This document shows, piece by piece, positions 8,072 to 17,527 of a stretch of DNA of 64,000 bases. Position 1 is the first letter of the stretch. Every line of letters starts with the position of its first letter. The translations under genes and the position numbers were made by a program. This DNA comes from Actinobacillus succinogenes 130Z (GTDB lineage: Bacteria; Pseudomonadota; Gammaproteobacteria; Enterobacterales; Pasteurellaceae). The DNA lies in NCBI RefSeq assembly GCF_000017245.1, contig NC_009655.1, positions 1,674,001 to 1,738,000 of the forward strand, written 5' to 3'. The notes under the pieces were generated by a model. That model was not told the DNA's origin, made no database searches, and saw only the letters and a list, made by a program, of their open reading frames with translations.

Positions 8072-8893
8072 TCAGCTTGCCGCCATGCCTACCGTCATAT
8101 GCAAAGCATAAAATAATTCGCGACCGATCATTTCCGCAAATAATACCAAAATGACCGCACTGGCAAGCAATAAAGACTGTTTGCTTTTCAGCAATAACGC
8201 ACCGGCAATGGCTAACAGACACAGACGTCCTACTTGCTTAACGGCAAAATCCGGTACCAATGCGACGGCCTGTTGTGCCGAGCTGTGTATTTGACTTAAC
8301 CCGAACCCCTGATAAATTACGATAATCGCCGCCAGGAAAACGCCAATCACATAAAGTAACGGTATACGGCTTTGACCCTCTTCGCGATTTGCCAATAATC
8401 CGTAAGCTAAGGCGCTGCCGCCGATAACAACGGTTAAATAAAACTGCCAGGAAGTCAGCGAGCTATTCCAAGTCGGTACGGTGGCGATGTGGTAAACCCG
8501 GTCCATCATATACATAAATACTACGCCCGTAAGTGCGGTCAAAATTAACCACATTTTTCCCAAACTTTGCGGCATTTTACCGAACAGGCTCAGTAACCAA
8601 TATCCTCCCGCCAGTACGAAAAAGAATGCGCCGGAGGCAATTTCATTACTCAGCATAGAAGAACCCACCCGATTGAGAGAATTCAATGCGCGCAACGGCA
8701 TACCCAAATGTACGACGGAGGCAATAAAACCGATGCCCAGCAATAGCAACGGTATAAACAACGCCTTGTTCCAATAAGCGCGATCTCCGTCGTCGTGACG
8801 GCATAAAACAAAAGTTAAAATCAACCATGCGCCCGCCGCACTTTGCGCCAGAACAGTGAAAATCACTAAAGGTAATTCATGTATTTCGTTCAT
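8072..8893 (-). CDS. dmsC: DmsC membrane anchor subunit of DMSO-type reductase
   Basis: DmsC anchors the reductase in the inner membrane and oxidises menaquinol, passing electrons to DmsB. The 273-residue protein is almost wholly hydrophobic, with about eight membrane helices, and starts MNEIHELPLVIFTVLAQSAAGAW as in the family (E. coli DmsC has 287 residues). It begins one base after the dmsB stop, so translation is probably coupled. Confidence 0.93.
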   Translation of the reverse strand: MNEIHELPLVIFTVLAQSAAGAWLILTFVLCRHDDGDRAYWNKALFIPLLLLGIGFIASVVHLGMPLRALNSLNRVGSSMLSNEIASGAFFFVLAGGYWLLSLFGKMPQSLGKMWLILTALTGVVFMYMMDRVYHIATVPTWNSSLTSWQFYLTVVIGGSALAYGLLANREEGQSRIPLLYVIGVFLAAIIVIYQGFGLSQIHSSAQQAVALVPDFAVKQVGRLCLLAIAGALLLKSKQSLLLASAVILVLFAEMIGRELFYALHMTVGMAAS

Positions 8894-8894
8894 T

Positions 8895-9512
8895 TTACAC
8901 CTCTCTTGGATTTGCTAAGAAACCCGTTGTATCACCGCTCGGGCGTGCATGTTTATTCGGTTTCACGATTAAATTCGGTTTTGTGAATTCTGCCGGCGGC
9001 AATGGTGCAATAGAGGCTTGTTCTCCGTGTTTCATGCGTAATTCGTTGATAGGTCCGAAATCCAATGCACGCAACGGACAAGCCTCCACGCAAATAGGTT
9101 TGTGTCCCTCCTTCACCCGGGAATAACAACCGTCGCATTTAGTCATATGTCCTTTTTTAGCATCAAACTGCGGTGCGTCGTAAGGACAAGCCATGTGACA
9201 GTAACGGCAACCGATACAGGTTTCTTCGTTTACGATGACAAAACCCTCTTCGTTTTTATGCATAGCACCGGTAGGACAGACTTTGACACAGGCGGGATCA
9301 TCGCAGTGGTTGCATGAAACGGACATATAATAAGCAAACACATCTTGATGATAGCAACCATTGTTGTCCTGCATCCAATTACCGCCCGCATATTCATAAA
9401 TACGGCGGAAATTTACCTCTGTACCTAAATCTTTATAATCCTTACAGGCTAACTCGCAGGTTTTACAACCGGTGCAGCGTTCCGAATCAAAATAAAAGCC
9501 ATATTGTTCCAT
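8895..9512 (-). CDS. dmsB: DmsB iron-sulfur electron-transfer subunit
   Basis: DmsB carries electrons from DmsC to the molybdenum subunit. The 205-residue protein has four ferredoxin-type cysteine groups: CTGCKTCELACK, CNHCDDPACVKVCP, CIGCRYCHMACP and CDGCYSRVKEGHKPICVEACP-like (spaced CXXC...C...C). It matches E. coli DmsB/YnfG in length. It lies 9 bases downstream of the second catalytic subunit gene, so one B and one C subunit probably serve both catalytic subunits. Confidence 0.95.
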   Translation of the reverse strand: MEQYGFYFDSERCTGCKTCELACKDYKDLGTEVNFRRIYEYAGGNWMQDNNGCYHQDVFAYYMSVSCNHCDDPACVKVCPTGAMHKNEEGFVIVNEETCIGCRYCHMACPYDAPQFDAKKGHMTKCDGCYSRVKEGHKPICVEACPLRALDFGPINELRMKHGEQASIAPLPPAEFTKPNLIVKPNKHARPSGDTTGFLANPREV

Positions 9513-9521
9513 AGCTTACTC

Positions 9522-11954
9522 CTATAATTTTTCTACTTGAACCAGATTAGAATGTTGCGGATTGCCTTTTGCCAACGGGGACGGACGTTGAGTAGTGAGG
9601 ACGTTAATACAACCCGAATGGTCTATGCCTTGGTTATCCGGCGCGTGCCATGCTCCCTCACCTAACGCCACAACACCCGGGATAATACGGGGTGTCACTT
9701 TGGCATGAATACGCACTTCTCCGCGGTCGTTAAACATACGGAGCATATCGCCGTTTTTAATACCGCGTTTTTCCGCATCAAACGGGTTAATCCAGATCTC
9801 CTGCGGATTTGCACTTTTCAAAATATCGACGTTACCGTAAGTGGAATGGGTTCTGGCTTTATAATGAAAACCGGTCAATTGCAGCGGATATTTTTCCATT
9901 AGCGGATCGCCGTAATGTTCAAAACTGTCTACATGGATCGGCAACGGATGAATCACTTCATCTTCATCCAATTTCCAGGAACGGGCGATTTCGGCCAGGC
10001 GGGAAGAATAAATTTCAATTTTACCTGACGGCGTTTTAAGCGGATTGGCCTGCGGATCATCTCTGAATTCTTTGTACGGAATATAAAAGCCTTTCGGATC
10101 CACTTTTTTGAAGATGCCTTGAGTGCGAAATTCGTCAAAAACAGGCAACTCCGGCAGTTGTTCCCGCGACTGTCGATAAATGTAACGCAACCATTCCTCC
10201 TGTGTTCGATCTTCGGTAAATTGCTGTTTCACACCTAACTTTTCCGATAGATCGGATAACATGTCGTAAATATTGCGACATTCAAAAGAAGGTTTCACCG
10301 CTTGATCGGCAAAAATGACATAACTCATATTCGCTACATAGCCGTCCAAACAGAAATCCATTTGTTCCGAAGTCATGCAGTCGGGTAAAACAATATCACT
10401 GTATTTAGCCGTTGACGTCATGTGATTATCGATGGTTACAATCATTTCGCACAGGCTTTCGTCCTGCAAAATCTCATGTGTCCGATTAATATCCGCATGT
10501 TGATTGGTTAAACAGTTACCCGCATAATTCCAAATAAATTTAATCGGTGCGGTTAATCTTTCCACTCCGCGAATACCGTCGGTTTTAGCGGTCATTTCCG
10601 TCGCCCGGGTGATGGCGTCCGTCCACAGGAACATCGGTATACTGGCTTTTACCGGATTGGTTAATGTCGGCATCATTACGAAAGGCACGCCGTAAGAACT
10701 TTCTCTGGCACCGGTGTTTCCACCGCTAATCCCAACGTTACCGGTTAAAATCGGCAGCATGGCGATAGCGCGGGAAATAATCTCACCGTTACTGCGGCGT
10801 TGCGGCCCCCATCCCTGTGAGATATAAGCAGGTTTAGTCGACCCGATTTCGCGGGCAAGCCTAATAATACGTTCCGCCGGAATTCCGGTAATTTTGGCCG
10901 CCCATTCGGGAGTTTTGGCAATACCGTCTTCGCCTTGACCTAGAATATAGGCTTTATAATGCCCGTTTTGAGGTGCGTCGGCCGGTAGTGTGTTTTCATC
11001 ATATCCGACGCAGTATTTATCCAAAAACGGTTGATCCACTAACTCCTCGGTTATCATGACATAAGCCAGTGCCGACACTAACGCCGCATCGGTACCGGGG
11101 CGAATCGGAATCCATTCGTCTTCTTTACCGACACCGGTATCGGTATAACGAGGGTCGATCACAATCAGTTTGGCATTGGATTTTGCTTTTGCCTGTTGAA
11201 TACAGTAAGTCAAGCCGCCGCCGCTCATACGGGTTTCGGCCGGATTATTGCCGAACAGAACCACTAATTTTGTGTTTTCAATATCCGCCATACCGTTACC
11301 GAGCACCCAACCGCCGCCATAGGTATAATCCAAGCCTACGCTGATTTGTGCCGTACTGTAGTCGCCGTAATGGTTTAAATAACCGCCGATACAATTCATT
11401 AAACGGGCAATAAGCGTCGAACCCGGCGGCCATGATTTCGTTACCGTACCGCCCAGCGTTCCCGTACCATAATTCAAATAAATACTCTCATTACCGTATT
11501 GAGCGATATTCTTCTGCAAAGACTGAGCGATTTCCGTTAATGCTTCATCCCAGGAAATGCGTTTAAATTTTCCTTCTCCCCTTTTTCCGATTCGTTTCAT
11601 CGGATATTTCAAACGATCCGGATTATATACCCGACGACGCATTGAACGCCCACGCAGGCAGGCTCTCACTTGATGATCAAGATTATAGGTTTCGCTTCCC
11701 GTATTATCTGTTTCCACATAAATGATTTGATCATCTTTCACGTGCATACGCAAAGGACAACGGCTACCGCAATTTACCGTGCAGGCGCTCCAAACGACCT
11801 TTTCATCTGCCCCTGCAGTCGACGTAATAGATTGATTTCCGGCTTTCGTCGCAAACGGAATACTAATACCTGCCGATGCGGCAAATGCCGTCAGACCGGT
11901 TGTTTTAATAAAACGACGTCGTGTCGTATTCGAATTAAGATCTAGATGATTCAT
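9522..11954 (-). CDS. dmsA: DmsA-type molybdopterin catalytic subunit, Tat-exported
   Basis: Catalytic subunit reducing DMSO or a related S-/N-oxide with bis-MGD molybdenum on the periplasmic face. The 810-residue protein begins with a Tat leader (TRRRFIKTTGL), then the FS0 cluster CTVNCGSRC, the GDYSTAQI segment holding the expected Mo-ligand serine, and the molybdopterin guanine dinucleotide binding regions up to RPSPLAKGNPQHSNLVQVEKL. The stretches TLGGTVTKSWPPG and NHYGDYS match E. coli DmsA better than YnfE/F, so I assign it to dmsA. It lies 25 bases after its paralogue. Confidence 0.92.
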   Translation of the reverse strand: MNHLDLNSNTTRRRFIKTTGLTAFAASAGISIPFATKAGNQSITSTAGADEKVVWSACTVNCGSRCPLRMHVKDDQIIYVETDNTGSETYNLDHQVRACLRGRSMRRRVYNPDRLKYPMKRIGKRGEGKFKRISWDEALTEIAQSLQKNIAQYGNESIYLNYGTGTLGGTVTKSWPPGSTLIARLMNCIGGYLNHYGDYSTAQISVGLDYTYGGGWVLGNGMADIENTKLVVLFGNNPAETRMSGGGLTYCIQQAKAKSNAKLIVIDPRYTDTGVGKEDEWIPIRPGTDAALVSALAYVMITEELVDQPFLDKYCVGYDENTLPADAPQNGHYKAYILGQGEDGIAKTPEWAAKITGIPAERIIRLAREIGSTKPAYISQGWGPQRRSNGEIISRAIAMLPILTGNVGISGGNTGARESSYGVPFVMMPTLTNPVKASIPMFLWTDAITRATEMTAKTDGIRGVERLTAPIKFIWNYAGNCLTNQHADINRTHEILQDESLCEMIVTIDNHMTSTAKYSDIVLPDCMTSEQMDFCLDGYVANMSYVIFADQAVKPSFECRNIYDMLSDLSEKLGVKQQFTEDRTQEEWLRYIYRQSREQLPELPVFDEFRTQGIFKKVDPKGFYIPYKEFRDDPQANPLKTPSGKIEIYSSRLAEIARSWKLDEDEVIHPLPIHVDSFEHYGDPLMEKYPLQLTGFHYKARTHSTYGNVDILKSANPQEIWINPFDAEKRGIKNGDMLRMFNDRGEVRIHAKVTPRIIPGVVALGEGAWHAPDNQGIDHSGCINVLTTQRPSPLAKGNPQHSNLVQVEKL

Positions 11955-11979
11955 CGTTAATTACTCCTTAAGGGCAACC

Positions 11980-14412
11980 CTATAATTTTTCTATCCGTAC
12001 CAGATTAGAATGCTGCGGATTGCCTTTTGCCAGCGGGGACGGACGTAAAGTAGTCAAAACATTTACACAACCGTTATGATCCACTTTATCGCCGAACATA
12101 TTGGCTTTATGCCATGCCCCCTGTCCCATACCCAACACGCCGGGCATTATTCGAGGCGTAATTTTTACCGGGATACGCGTTTCACCGATTTCATTAAATA
12201 CGCGAACCGTTTCACCGTCCGTTAACGTTAACCGTTGCGCATCAATAGGATTTATCCACATTTCTTGCGGACAGGCGGATTCTAAAACATCAATATTGCC
12301 ATAAGTGGAGTGCGTGCGGGATTTATAATGGAAACTTACTAATTGAAACGGATATTTTTCTCTCTTCGGATCATCCCATCCGTTAAAACCGCTATGATAA
12401 ATCGGTAACGGATGAATTACTTCATCTTCTTTTAACTCCCATGTCGCAGCAATTTCCGCCAACCGTTCGGAATAAATTTCGATTTTTCCCGAAGGTGTTT
12501 TTAACGGATTGGCTTCCGGATCCTCGCGGAATTTTTGATACGCAACTAAATGACCGTTAGGATCTTGGCGTTTATACACGCCCATTTGTTTAAGTTCATC
12601 ATAACTTGGTAAAGTTGCGTCTTTCTCCTGCATTCGGCTGTATAAAAATTGCAACCACTGCTCTTGTGTTCTACCGCCTTCCGTGAATTTATCGTAGACA
12701 TCCTGTCCCAAGCGTTTAGCTATTTCACAACAAATATCATAAATACCTCGCCGTTCAAATTTGGCAGAAGTAGCAGGCTGGCTGAAAATCAAATACCCCA
12801 TATTGCCGGCATAATCATTCGGTACAATATCTTCTTGCTCTGTCGTCATTAAATCGGGCAAGAGAATATCCGCATATTTAGCCGAATCCGTCATGAAATT
12901 TTCGATTACTACGATCATTTCACATTTTTTATCGTCCGATAAAATTTCATGAGTTCGATTAATATCACTATGTTGATTCGTAATACAGTTGCCTGCGTAA
13001 TTCCACATAAATTTGATCGGAACGTCTAATTTATCTTTTCCTTGAACCCCATCTTTCAAAGCCGTCATTTGATCGCCGTGATCAATGGCATCGGTCCAAG
13101 AGAATACGGAGATTTTCGCTTTCACCGGATTTTCCAGTACCGGCAAACGTTGAATTGGAGGATAAAAAGAGCCTTCCCGTGCGCCGGAATTCCCGCCGCT
13201 AATTCCGACGTTTCCGGTTAAAATGGCTAACATCGCCACCGCACGACAAGCCAATTCACCATTGGATTGACGTTGTAATCCCCAACCTTGAGCAATATAA
13301 CAAGGTTTGGTCGTACCTATTTCTCTGGCTAAACGAATAATTTTGGCTGCGGGAATACCTGTAATTTTAGCCGCCCATTCGGGCGTTTTTTCAACGCCGT
13401 CATCCCCTTGGCCTAAAATATAAGCCTTATAATGTCCATTCGCCGGCGCAGATGCCGGTAATGTTTTTTCATCATAACCAACACAATATTTATCTAAAAA
13501 TACCTGATCAACCAGATTTTCAGTAATCATTACATGCGCCATACCCGCTACTAGTGCGGCGTCCGTCCCCGGACGAATCGGAATCCATTCGTCTTCACGA
13601 CCTGAGGCGGTATCCGTATAGCGAGGATCAATGACAATCAATTTTGCGTTGGAACGTTCTCGGGCTTGCTCTAAGTGATAAGTAATCCCTGCACCGCTCA
13701 TACGGGTTTCCATCGGATTATTACCGAAAAATACCACCAGTTTCGAATTGACGATATCGGAGGTACTGTTTCCCACATTGGAACCGTAGGTAAACGGCAT
13801 TGCCCGGGCAATTTGTGCGGTACTGTATGAACCATAATAGCTTAATAGCCCGCCATAACAATTCATCAGTCGGGTAAATAATGAAGCAAAGGGTGAAGAG
13901 CGGGTCATATTTCCTCCCACAATTCCTGAGGCATAATTATTGTAGACCGCTTCATTACCGTAATCTTTTACAATACGCTTAAGATTATCGGCAATCGTAT
14001 CTAATGCTTCGTCCCAACTGATACGCTGAAACTTACCTTCTCCGCGTTTTCCGATACGCTTCATGGGATATTTCAAACGATCGGGATGATTCATTCGGTA
14101 GCGCATTGAACGACCGCGTAGGCATGCCCGAATTTGATGATTACCATATTCATCATCACCGGAGTTGTCGGTTTCTACCCAGCGAACCTCATCATTTTTA
14201 ACATGTAACCGTAAAACACAACGGCTACCGCAGTTCACCGAACACAAAGACAGAACCTCTTTATCATCCTGCATATTTTTAATCGGAATTGTCTCCGCTT
14301 TAACTTGAAGTGGAAGATTTATTCCTGCCGATACGGTAAGTGCGGTCATTCCGCTTGCTTTAATAAAGCTTCGGCGCGTTGTTTTCGGATTGAGTTCTTG
14401 ATTGTTCATCAT
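11980..14412 (-). CDS. YnfE/YnfF-type paralogue of DmsA, first gene of the operon
   Basis: Second molybdopterin catalytic subunit; E. coli YnfE/YnfF act on selenate and possibly other oxyanions or S-oxides. The start is set at ATG 14410-14412 because AAGGAG lies 6 bases upstream and the Tat leader TTRRSFIKASG follows at once; a longer upstream frame has no ribosome site. The product has 810 residues, the same as its neighbour. Clusters: CSVNCGSRC, then GSYSTAQI. Features such as ATSAKFERRGIY, RLGQDVYDKFTEG and the insert KANMFGDKVDHNG are shared with YnfE/F and absent from DmsA. The substrate cannot be settled from sequence. Confidence 0.88.
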   Translation of the reverse strand: MMNNQELNPKTTRRSFIKASGMTALTVSAGINLPLQVKAETIPIKNMQDDKEVLSLCSVNCGSRCVLRLHVKNDEVRWVETDNSGDDEYGNHQIRACLRGRSMRYRMNHPDRLKYPMKRIGKRGEGKFQRISWDEALDTIADNLKRIVKDYGNEAVYNNYASGIVGGNMTRSSPFASLFTRLMNCYGGLLSYYGSYSTAQIARAMPFTYGSNVGNSTSDIVNSKLVVFFGNNPMETRMSGAGITYHLEQARERSNAKLIVIDPRYTDTASGREDEWIPIRPGTDAALVAGMAHVMITENLVDQVFLDKYCVGYDEKTLPASAPANGHYKAYILGQGDDGVEKTPEWAAKITGIPAAKIIRLAREIGTTKPCYIAQGWGLQRQSNGELACRAVAMLAILTGNVGISGGNSGAREGSFYPPIQRLPVLENPVKAKISVFSWTDAIDHGDQMTALKDGVQGKDKLDVPIKFMWNYAGNCITNQHSDINRTHEILSDDKKCEMIVVIENFMTDSAKYADILLPDLMTTEQEDIVPNDYAGNMGYLIFSQPATSAKFERRGIYDICCEIAKRLGQDVYDKFTEGGRTQEQWLQFLYSRMQEKDATLPSYDELKQMGVYKRQDPNGHLVAYQKFREDPEANPLKTPSGKIEIYSERLAEIAATWELKEDEVIHPLPIYHSGFNGWDDPKREKYPFQLVSFHYKSRTHSTYGNIDVLESACPQEMWINPIDAQRLTLTDGETVRVFNEIGETRIPVKITPRIMPGVLGMGQGAWHKANMFGDKVDHNGCVNVLTTLRPSPLAKGNPQHSNLVRIEKL

Positions 14413-14511
14413 TAATCTCTCCTTAAAGATAGAATTTGTTATCCTTCTGCCATTGTGAAATAAAATCTCTGGTGTTAATTCAAGTAAATTTATATTCATT
14501 CAATTAATGGC

Positions 14512-14553
14512 AGTCTACCCTTAGTGAGTAATATGGGACTTGACATAAATCAA
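14512..14553 (-). promoter_or_regulatory. FNR-dependent promoter of the dms operon
   Basis: TTGAC-ATAA-ATCAA at 14540-14553 differs from the FNR consensus TTGAT-N4-ATCAA at one base. On the minus strand a -10-like TAGACT lies at 14512-14517, which puts the FNR centre about 41.5 bases upstream of the expected transcript start, the class II geometry. This predicts anaerobic induction of the reductase operon. Confidence 0.75.
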
Positions 14554-14593
14554 GCTCAGTAGAAATATAATAAAATCAATAGCTTATTAGAAA

Positions 14594-14608
14594 TGAGAAT
14601 GATTATCT
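14594..14608. promoter_or_regulatory. Fur-like box upstream of the dms operon
   Basis: TGAGAAT-G-ATTATCT matches 13 of 15 positions of the 7-1-7 Fur motif TGATAAT-N-ATTATCA. It lies about 45 bases upstream of the FNR site and downstream of the ABC-importer terminator, so it is positioned to act on the reductase operon. Confidence 0.55.
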
Positions 14609-14650
14609 ATAATATTAAGAGTTAAAAAAGCAATATAAAAACCTTTAAAC

Positions 14651-14679
14651 AAAAAAATCTCCACGCAATGTGGAGATTT
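14651..14679 (-). terminator. Terminator of the ABC importer operon
   Basis: A perfect 10-bp stem AAATCTCCAC / GTGGAGATTT with a 5-base loop is followed on the minus strand by a run of T (the A-run at 14651-14657). Confidence 0.9.
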
Positions 14680-14702
14680 CTGTTACATCCTGTAAATAAC
14701 CA

Positions 14703-15785
14703 TTATCTGGAAATGACTTCTTTAGTGAAATATTCCATTTCCGCTTTTCGCCATGGCGTTGAGAAAAATAACGTATCTTTTTTACCGGATTCGCTATCCA
14801 AAGGTCTCACTCCAAATTCCTGGCTTAATTTTTGTTGAATTTCCGGTGAAGTAACCCAATGGACAAAAAGCATAGCGGCGGCCGGATTAGGTGCATTTTT
14901 TGCAATTGTCATTACATTACCGCCGCCCGGCATTCCGAATTCAGGGACATAAAATTTCAACCGGTTGGTAATCGCCCCTTGTTTTTGCAGGCTGAATAAA
15001 TGATCCTGCCATGCCGAAACGATGATCAACTCACCGTCGTTTAAACGGGTCAAACTATCGGCATTGGAAGCCGTACGAATCATCGAATTTTTACGCTCAT
15101 TAAACCAAGCCCATGTTTTCTTCCATTCCGCAATTTGCCCTTCGTCAATTTTCTCCGTACGGTAATTGTAATCACCGTTCACATAAAATAAAGCACGTTG
15201 AATAAAGGCATTACCGGAACTACCGCCGTTAGGATCCGAATAACCAAATTTTTTCGGATTTTCCTGAATGTATTTTTCTACATCCTGCCAACTTTGCGGC
15301 AATTCATTTTCTTTGATGCGCAACGGATCATAAGCAAAACCGGTTTGATTACCCCAATACCCGACGGAGGTTTCACCTAATTCTACACCTTGTAAAAAAT
15401 GGTTTAATTTTTCAAAATTCGGTAACTGTTTTAAATTTGCCAGAATACCGCTGTTCGCCACATTTCCAACCCGATCCGCATTAAGAACCACCACATCCAT
15501 TTTACCTTTTTTCAGATTTTTTTCCGCAATCAGTTTGTTAATATTACCGTCCAAAGTACCTTCCGGTACTTTAACTCTAATACCGTATTTATCTTCAAAC
15601 TCTTTAACGAATCCGCGGAATTGCGGCTGTAAATACCACACACTGACCGTCACTTTTCCTTCCTGCTTAGCCTGAGCTTCAATATCAGCCCAGGATTTTC
15701 CGCTTAAATCCTCCGCTTGTACGGTAGCCGAAAAAGCGAGGGCAACAACGCTTGCAGAAAGCACTTTTGTAAAAAATTTGCGCAT
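14703..15785 (-). CDS. ABC importer periplasmic binding protein, family 1, substrate unknown
   Basis: Periplasmic receptor that would deliver a ligand to the adjacent two-permease, one-ATPase importer. The 360-residue product starts at ATG 15785 (AAGGAG 6 bases upstream) and has a signal peptide ending TVQA|ED. The mature part resembles iron/polyamine/thiamine-type family 1 receptors; VSVWYLQPQFRGFVKEF opens the first lobe and DVVVLNADRVGNVANSG the ligand cleft. I see no Tyr-Tyr iron-site signature that would prove an iron ligand. It is the last gene of the operon, 27 bases after the second permease. Confidence 0.82.
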   Translation of the reverse strand: MRKFFTKVLSASVVALAFSATVQAEDLSGKSWADIEAQAKQEGKVTVSVWYLQPQFRGFVKEFEDKYGIRVKVPEGTLDGNINKLIAEKNLKKGKMDVVVLNADRVGNVANSGILANLKQLPNFEKLNHFLQGVELGETSVGYWGNQTGFAYDPLRIKENELPQSWQDVEKYIQENPKKFGYSDPNGGSSGNAFIQRALFYVNGDYNYRTEKIDEGQIAEWKKTWAWFNERKNSMIRTASNADSLTRLNDGELIIVSAWQDHLFSLQKQGAITNRLKFYVPEFGMPGGGNVMTIAKNAPNPAAAMLFVHWVTSPEIQQKLSQEFGVRPLDSESGKKDTLFFSTPWRKAEMEYFTKEVISR

Positions 15786-15812
15786 AAACAACTCCTTATT
15801 TCACGATGAAAA

Positions 15813-16661
15813 CTATGCTTTTCCTGTTGATTGTGAGAGATAATTTCCTTTCAGTAAACGCTCTATAATCATCATAAGAATGATATTCGGCACTAAAAGA
15901 ATAATCGAAACCACAGCGGCATTCGGTCGAATAAACGAATAACCGAGAAATGAATACAATATGGTCGGAACGGTAATAAAGTCAGGAGACCCCACAACAA
16001 AGGAAATGGCGAATTCCTCAATACTTTTTACCAGACAGAAAATAATTGAAGCCAAGAAACTCGGTTTTAACATCGGCATATACACATCCTTGAATACCGT
16101 CATTTTGGAAGCGCCCAAATCCCGACTGGCATCAATTAAATCTTGCGGCACAGATGAAAAGCCGGCCGATAAAATACGGATAGCATAAGGTAATGTCAAA
16201 ACCACATGTCCGATAACGATACCGATAAACGGGTTGCTGATGTTCAAATCCAGCAACATACGGCTGAAAAACAACGCTATAATCATACCGGGAATGACTA
16301 ACGGAATCAGCGTCAGTAATTCTGCGATTTTTTTACCGCGAAATTCCATTCGTCCGAAAGCATAAGATGTCGGTAAAGCCAGCAAAATCGCAACCAATGC
16401 AACAGTCGGAGCAATGGTGTAACTGTTAAACATCGCTTCCGGTAAAGAAGTACTTTGCCATACGATTTTCCAACGCTCCAAAGAAAGCGATTGCGGTAGA
16501 ATATCCGGATAACTCCAGGGTTTCTCCGGATCCACCAACGACCATAATCCCGCCATCAAAAATGGTAAGAATAACCAGACAAAATTAACAAGGATAAAGA
16601 ATATTAAGGAAATTCGGGCAATCAGTTTGCCGTTTTTAGTAGCAATTTTAGTTGAACTCAT
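15813..16661 (-). CDS. ABC importer inner-membrane permease 2
   Basis: Binding-protein-dependent transport permease of 282 residues, about six membrane helices, with the EAA loop visible as LIDASRDLGASKMTVFKDVYMP, the contact site for the ATPase. The ATG at 16661 is chosen because it overlaps the stop of permease 1 as ATGA and has GGAG upstream; an in-frame extension of 37 codons has no support. Resembles PotC/YdcV-type permeases. Confidence 0.88.
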   Translation of the reverse strand: MSSTKIATKNGKLIARISLIFFILVNFVWLFLPFLMAGLWSLVDPEKPWSYPDILPQSLSLERWKIVWQSTSLPEAMFNSYTIAPTVALVAILLALPTSYAFGRMEFRGKKIAELLTLIPLVIPGMIIALFFSRMLLDLNISNPFIGIVIGHVVLTLPYAIRILSAGFSSVPQDLIDASRDLGASKMTVFKDVYMPMLKPSFLASIIFCLVKSIEEFAISFVVGSPDFITVPTILYSFLGYSFIRPNAAVVSIILLVPNIILMMIIERLLKGNYLSQSTGKA

Positions 16662-17527
16662 TTGATGTCTCCCCGTTTTACCGCTAACGGTTTGATAATC
16701 ATTGAAACCAATACGGTGAAAAATGCGGATGTCAGCATAATCATCATTGCCATCACGGCACTTTGGTTCCACTCTTCAAATTCATAGGCGGACATTTGCA
16801 TAAGACGAGCCAAAGAATAGGTACTTCTCGGACCGGCAATACTGTAAAATGCAAAGTCTCCTAATGCGCCGATAAAAATCAAAATAAAAGAAACTTGCAC
16901 CGCACTTAGTGTAAGCGGGAAGATCACATAACGGAACCTTTGCCAGGCATCGGACCCCAAGTTCGCTGCGGCATCCAATAAATCCGTTTTTAAGGAATTT
17001 ACCGCTCCACCTATCAGAATCAGGGCAAAGGGAATATTTTTCCACATTTGCAGAATCACCACGCCCCAACCGAATTCATCGTTTTGCAAGGTTTTAGGTT
17101 CGTCCCAAATACCCAAAAACACCAAGGATTCATTCAGAATACCGTGATAAGAAATCATATTAACGAACAAGAAAGCGGCCACTAATCCCGGTACTAACAT
17201 CGGTGCGCGTAAAATAGTGACGATCGTTACTTTAGCGGGTAATTCATTGCGTAACCACAATGCAATGGGATATGAAACAATAATAGAGAATAATGCGCCT
17301 AATAACGACACTTTAACGGAATAAATGTAAGAACTCTGGAAAACCGAATCCGACAATACATCCCGCCAATACTCTAAAGTGAAGCGGCTTTCTTCGCCTC
17401 CCATGCTGTATAAACCCAGGCTTTGCGTTACCACAATAAAAAATGTTGACCCCATTAAAAACAAAATAGTGCCCAGTCCCGTGCAAAGCAACAACCAGGC
17501 TTTTGCGTCTTGTTTTATGCTTTTCAT
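16658..17527 (-). CDS. ABC importer inner-membrane permease 1
   Basis: Permease of 289 residues with about six membrane helices and an EAA-like loop LLDAAANLGSDAWQRFRYVIFPL. Resembles PotB/YdcU-type permeases. It overlaps the ATPase gene by four bases (ATGA) and the next permease by four, showing a tightly coupled operon. Confidence 0.88.
   Translation of the reverse strand: MKSIKQDAKAWLLLCTGLGTILFLMGSTFFIVVTQSLGLYSMGGEESRFTLEYWRDVLSDSVFQSSYIYSVKVSLLGALFSIIVSYPIALWLRNELPAKVTIVTILRAPMLVPGLVAAFLFVNMISYHGILNESLVFLGIWDEPKTLQNDEFGWGVVILQMWKNIPFALILIGGAVNSLKTDLLDAAANLGSDAWQRFRYVIFPLTLSAVQVSFILIFIGALGDFAFYSIAGPRSTYSLARLMQMSAYEFEEWNQSAVMAMMIMLTSAFFTVLVSMIIKPLAVKRGDIK

Noticed and set aside
14413..14499. 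Longer N-terminus for the first catalytic subunit of the dms operon
   Set aside because: The extra 29 codons precede the AAGGAG ribosome site and would displace the Tat leader from the N-terminus.
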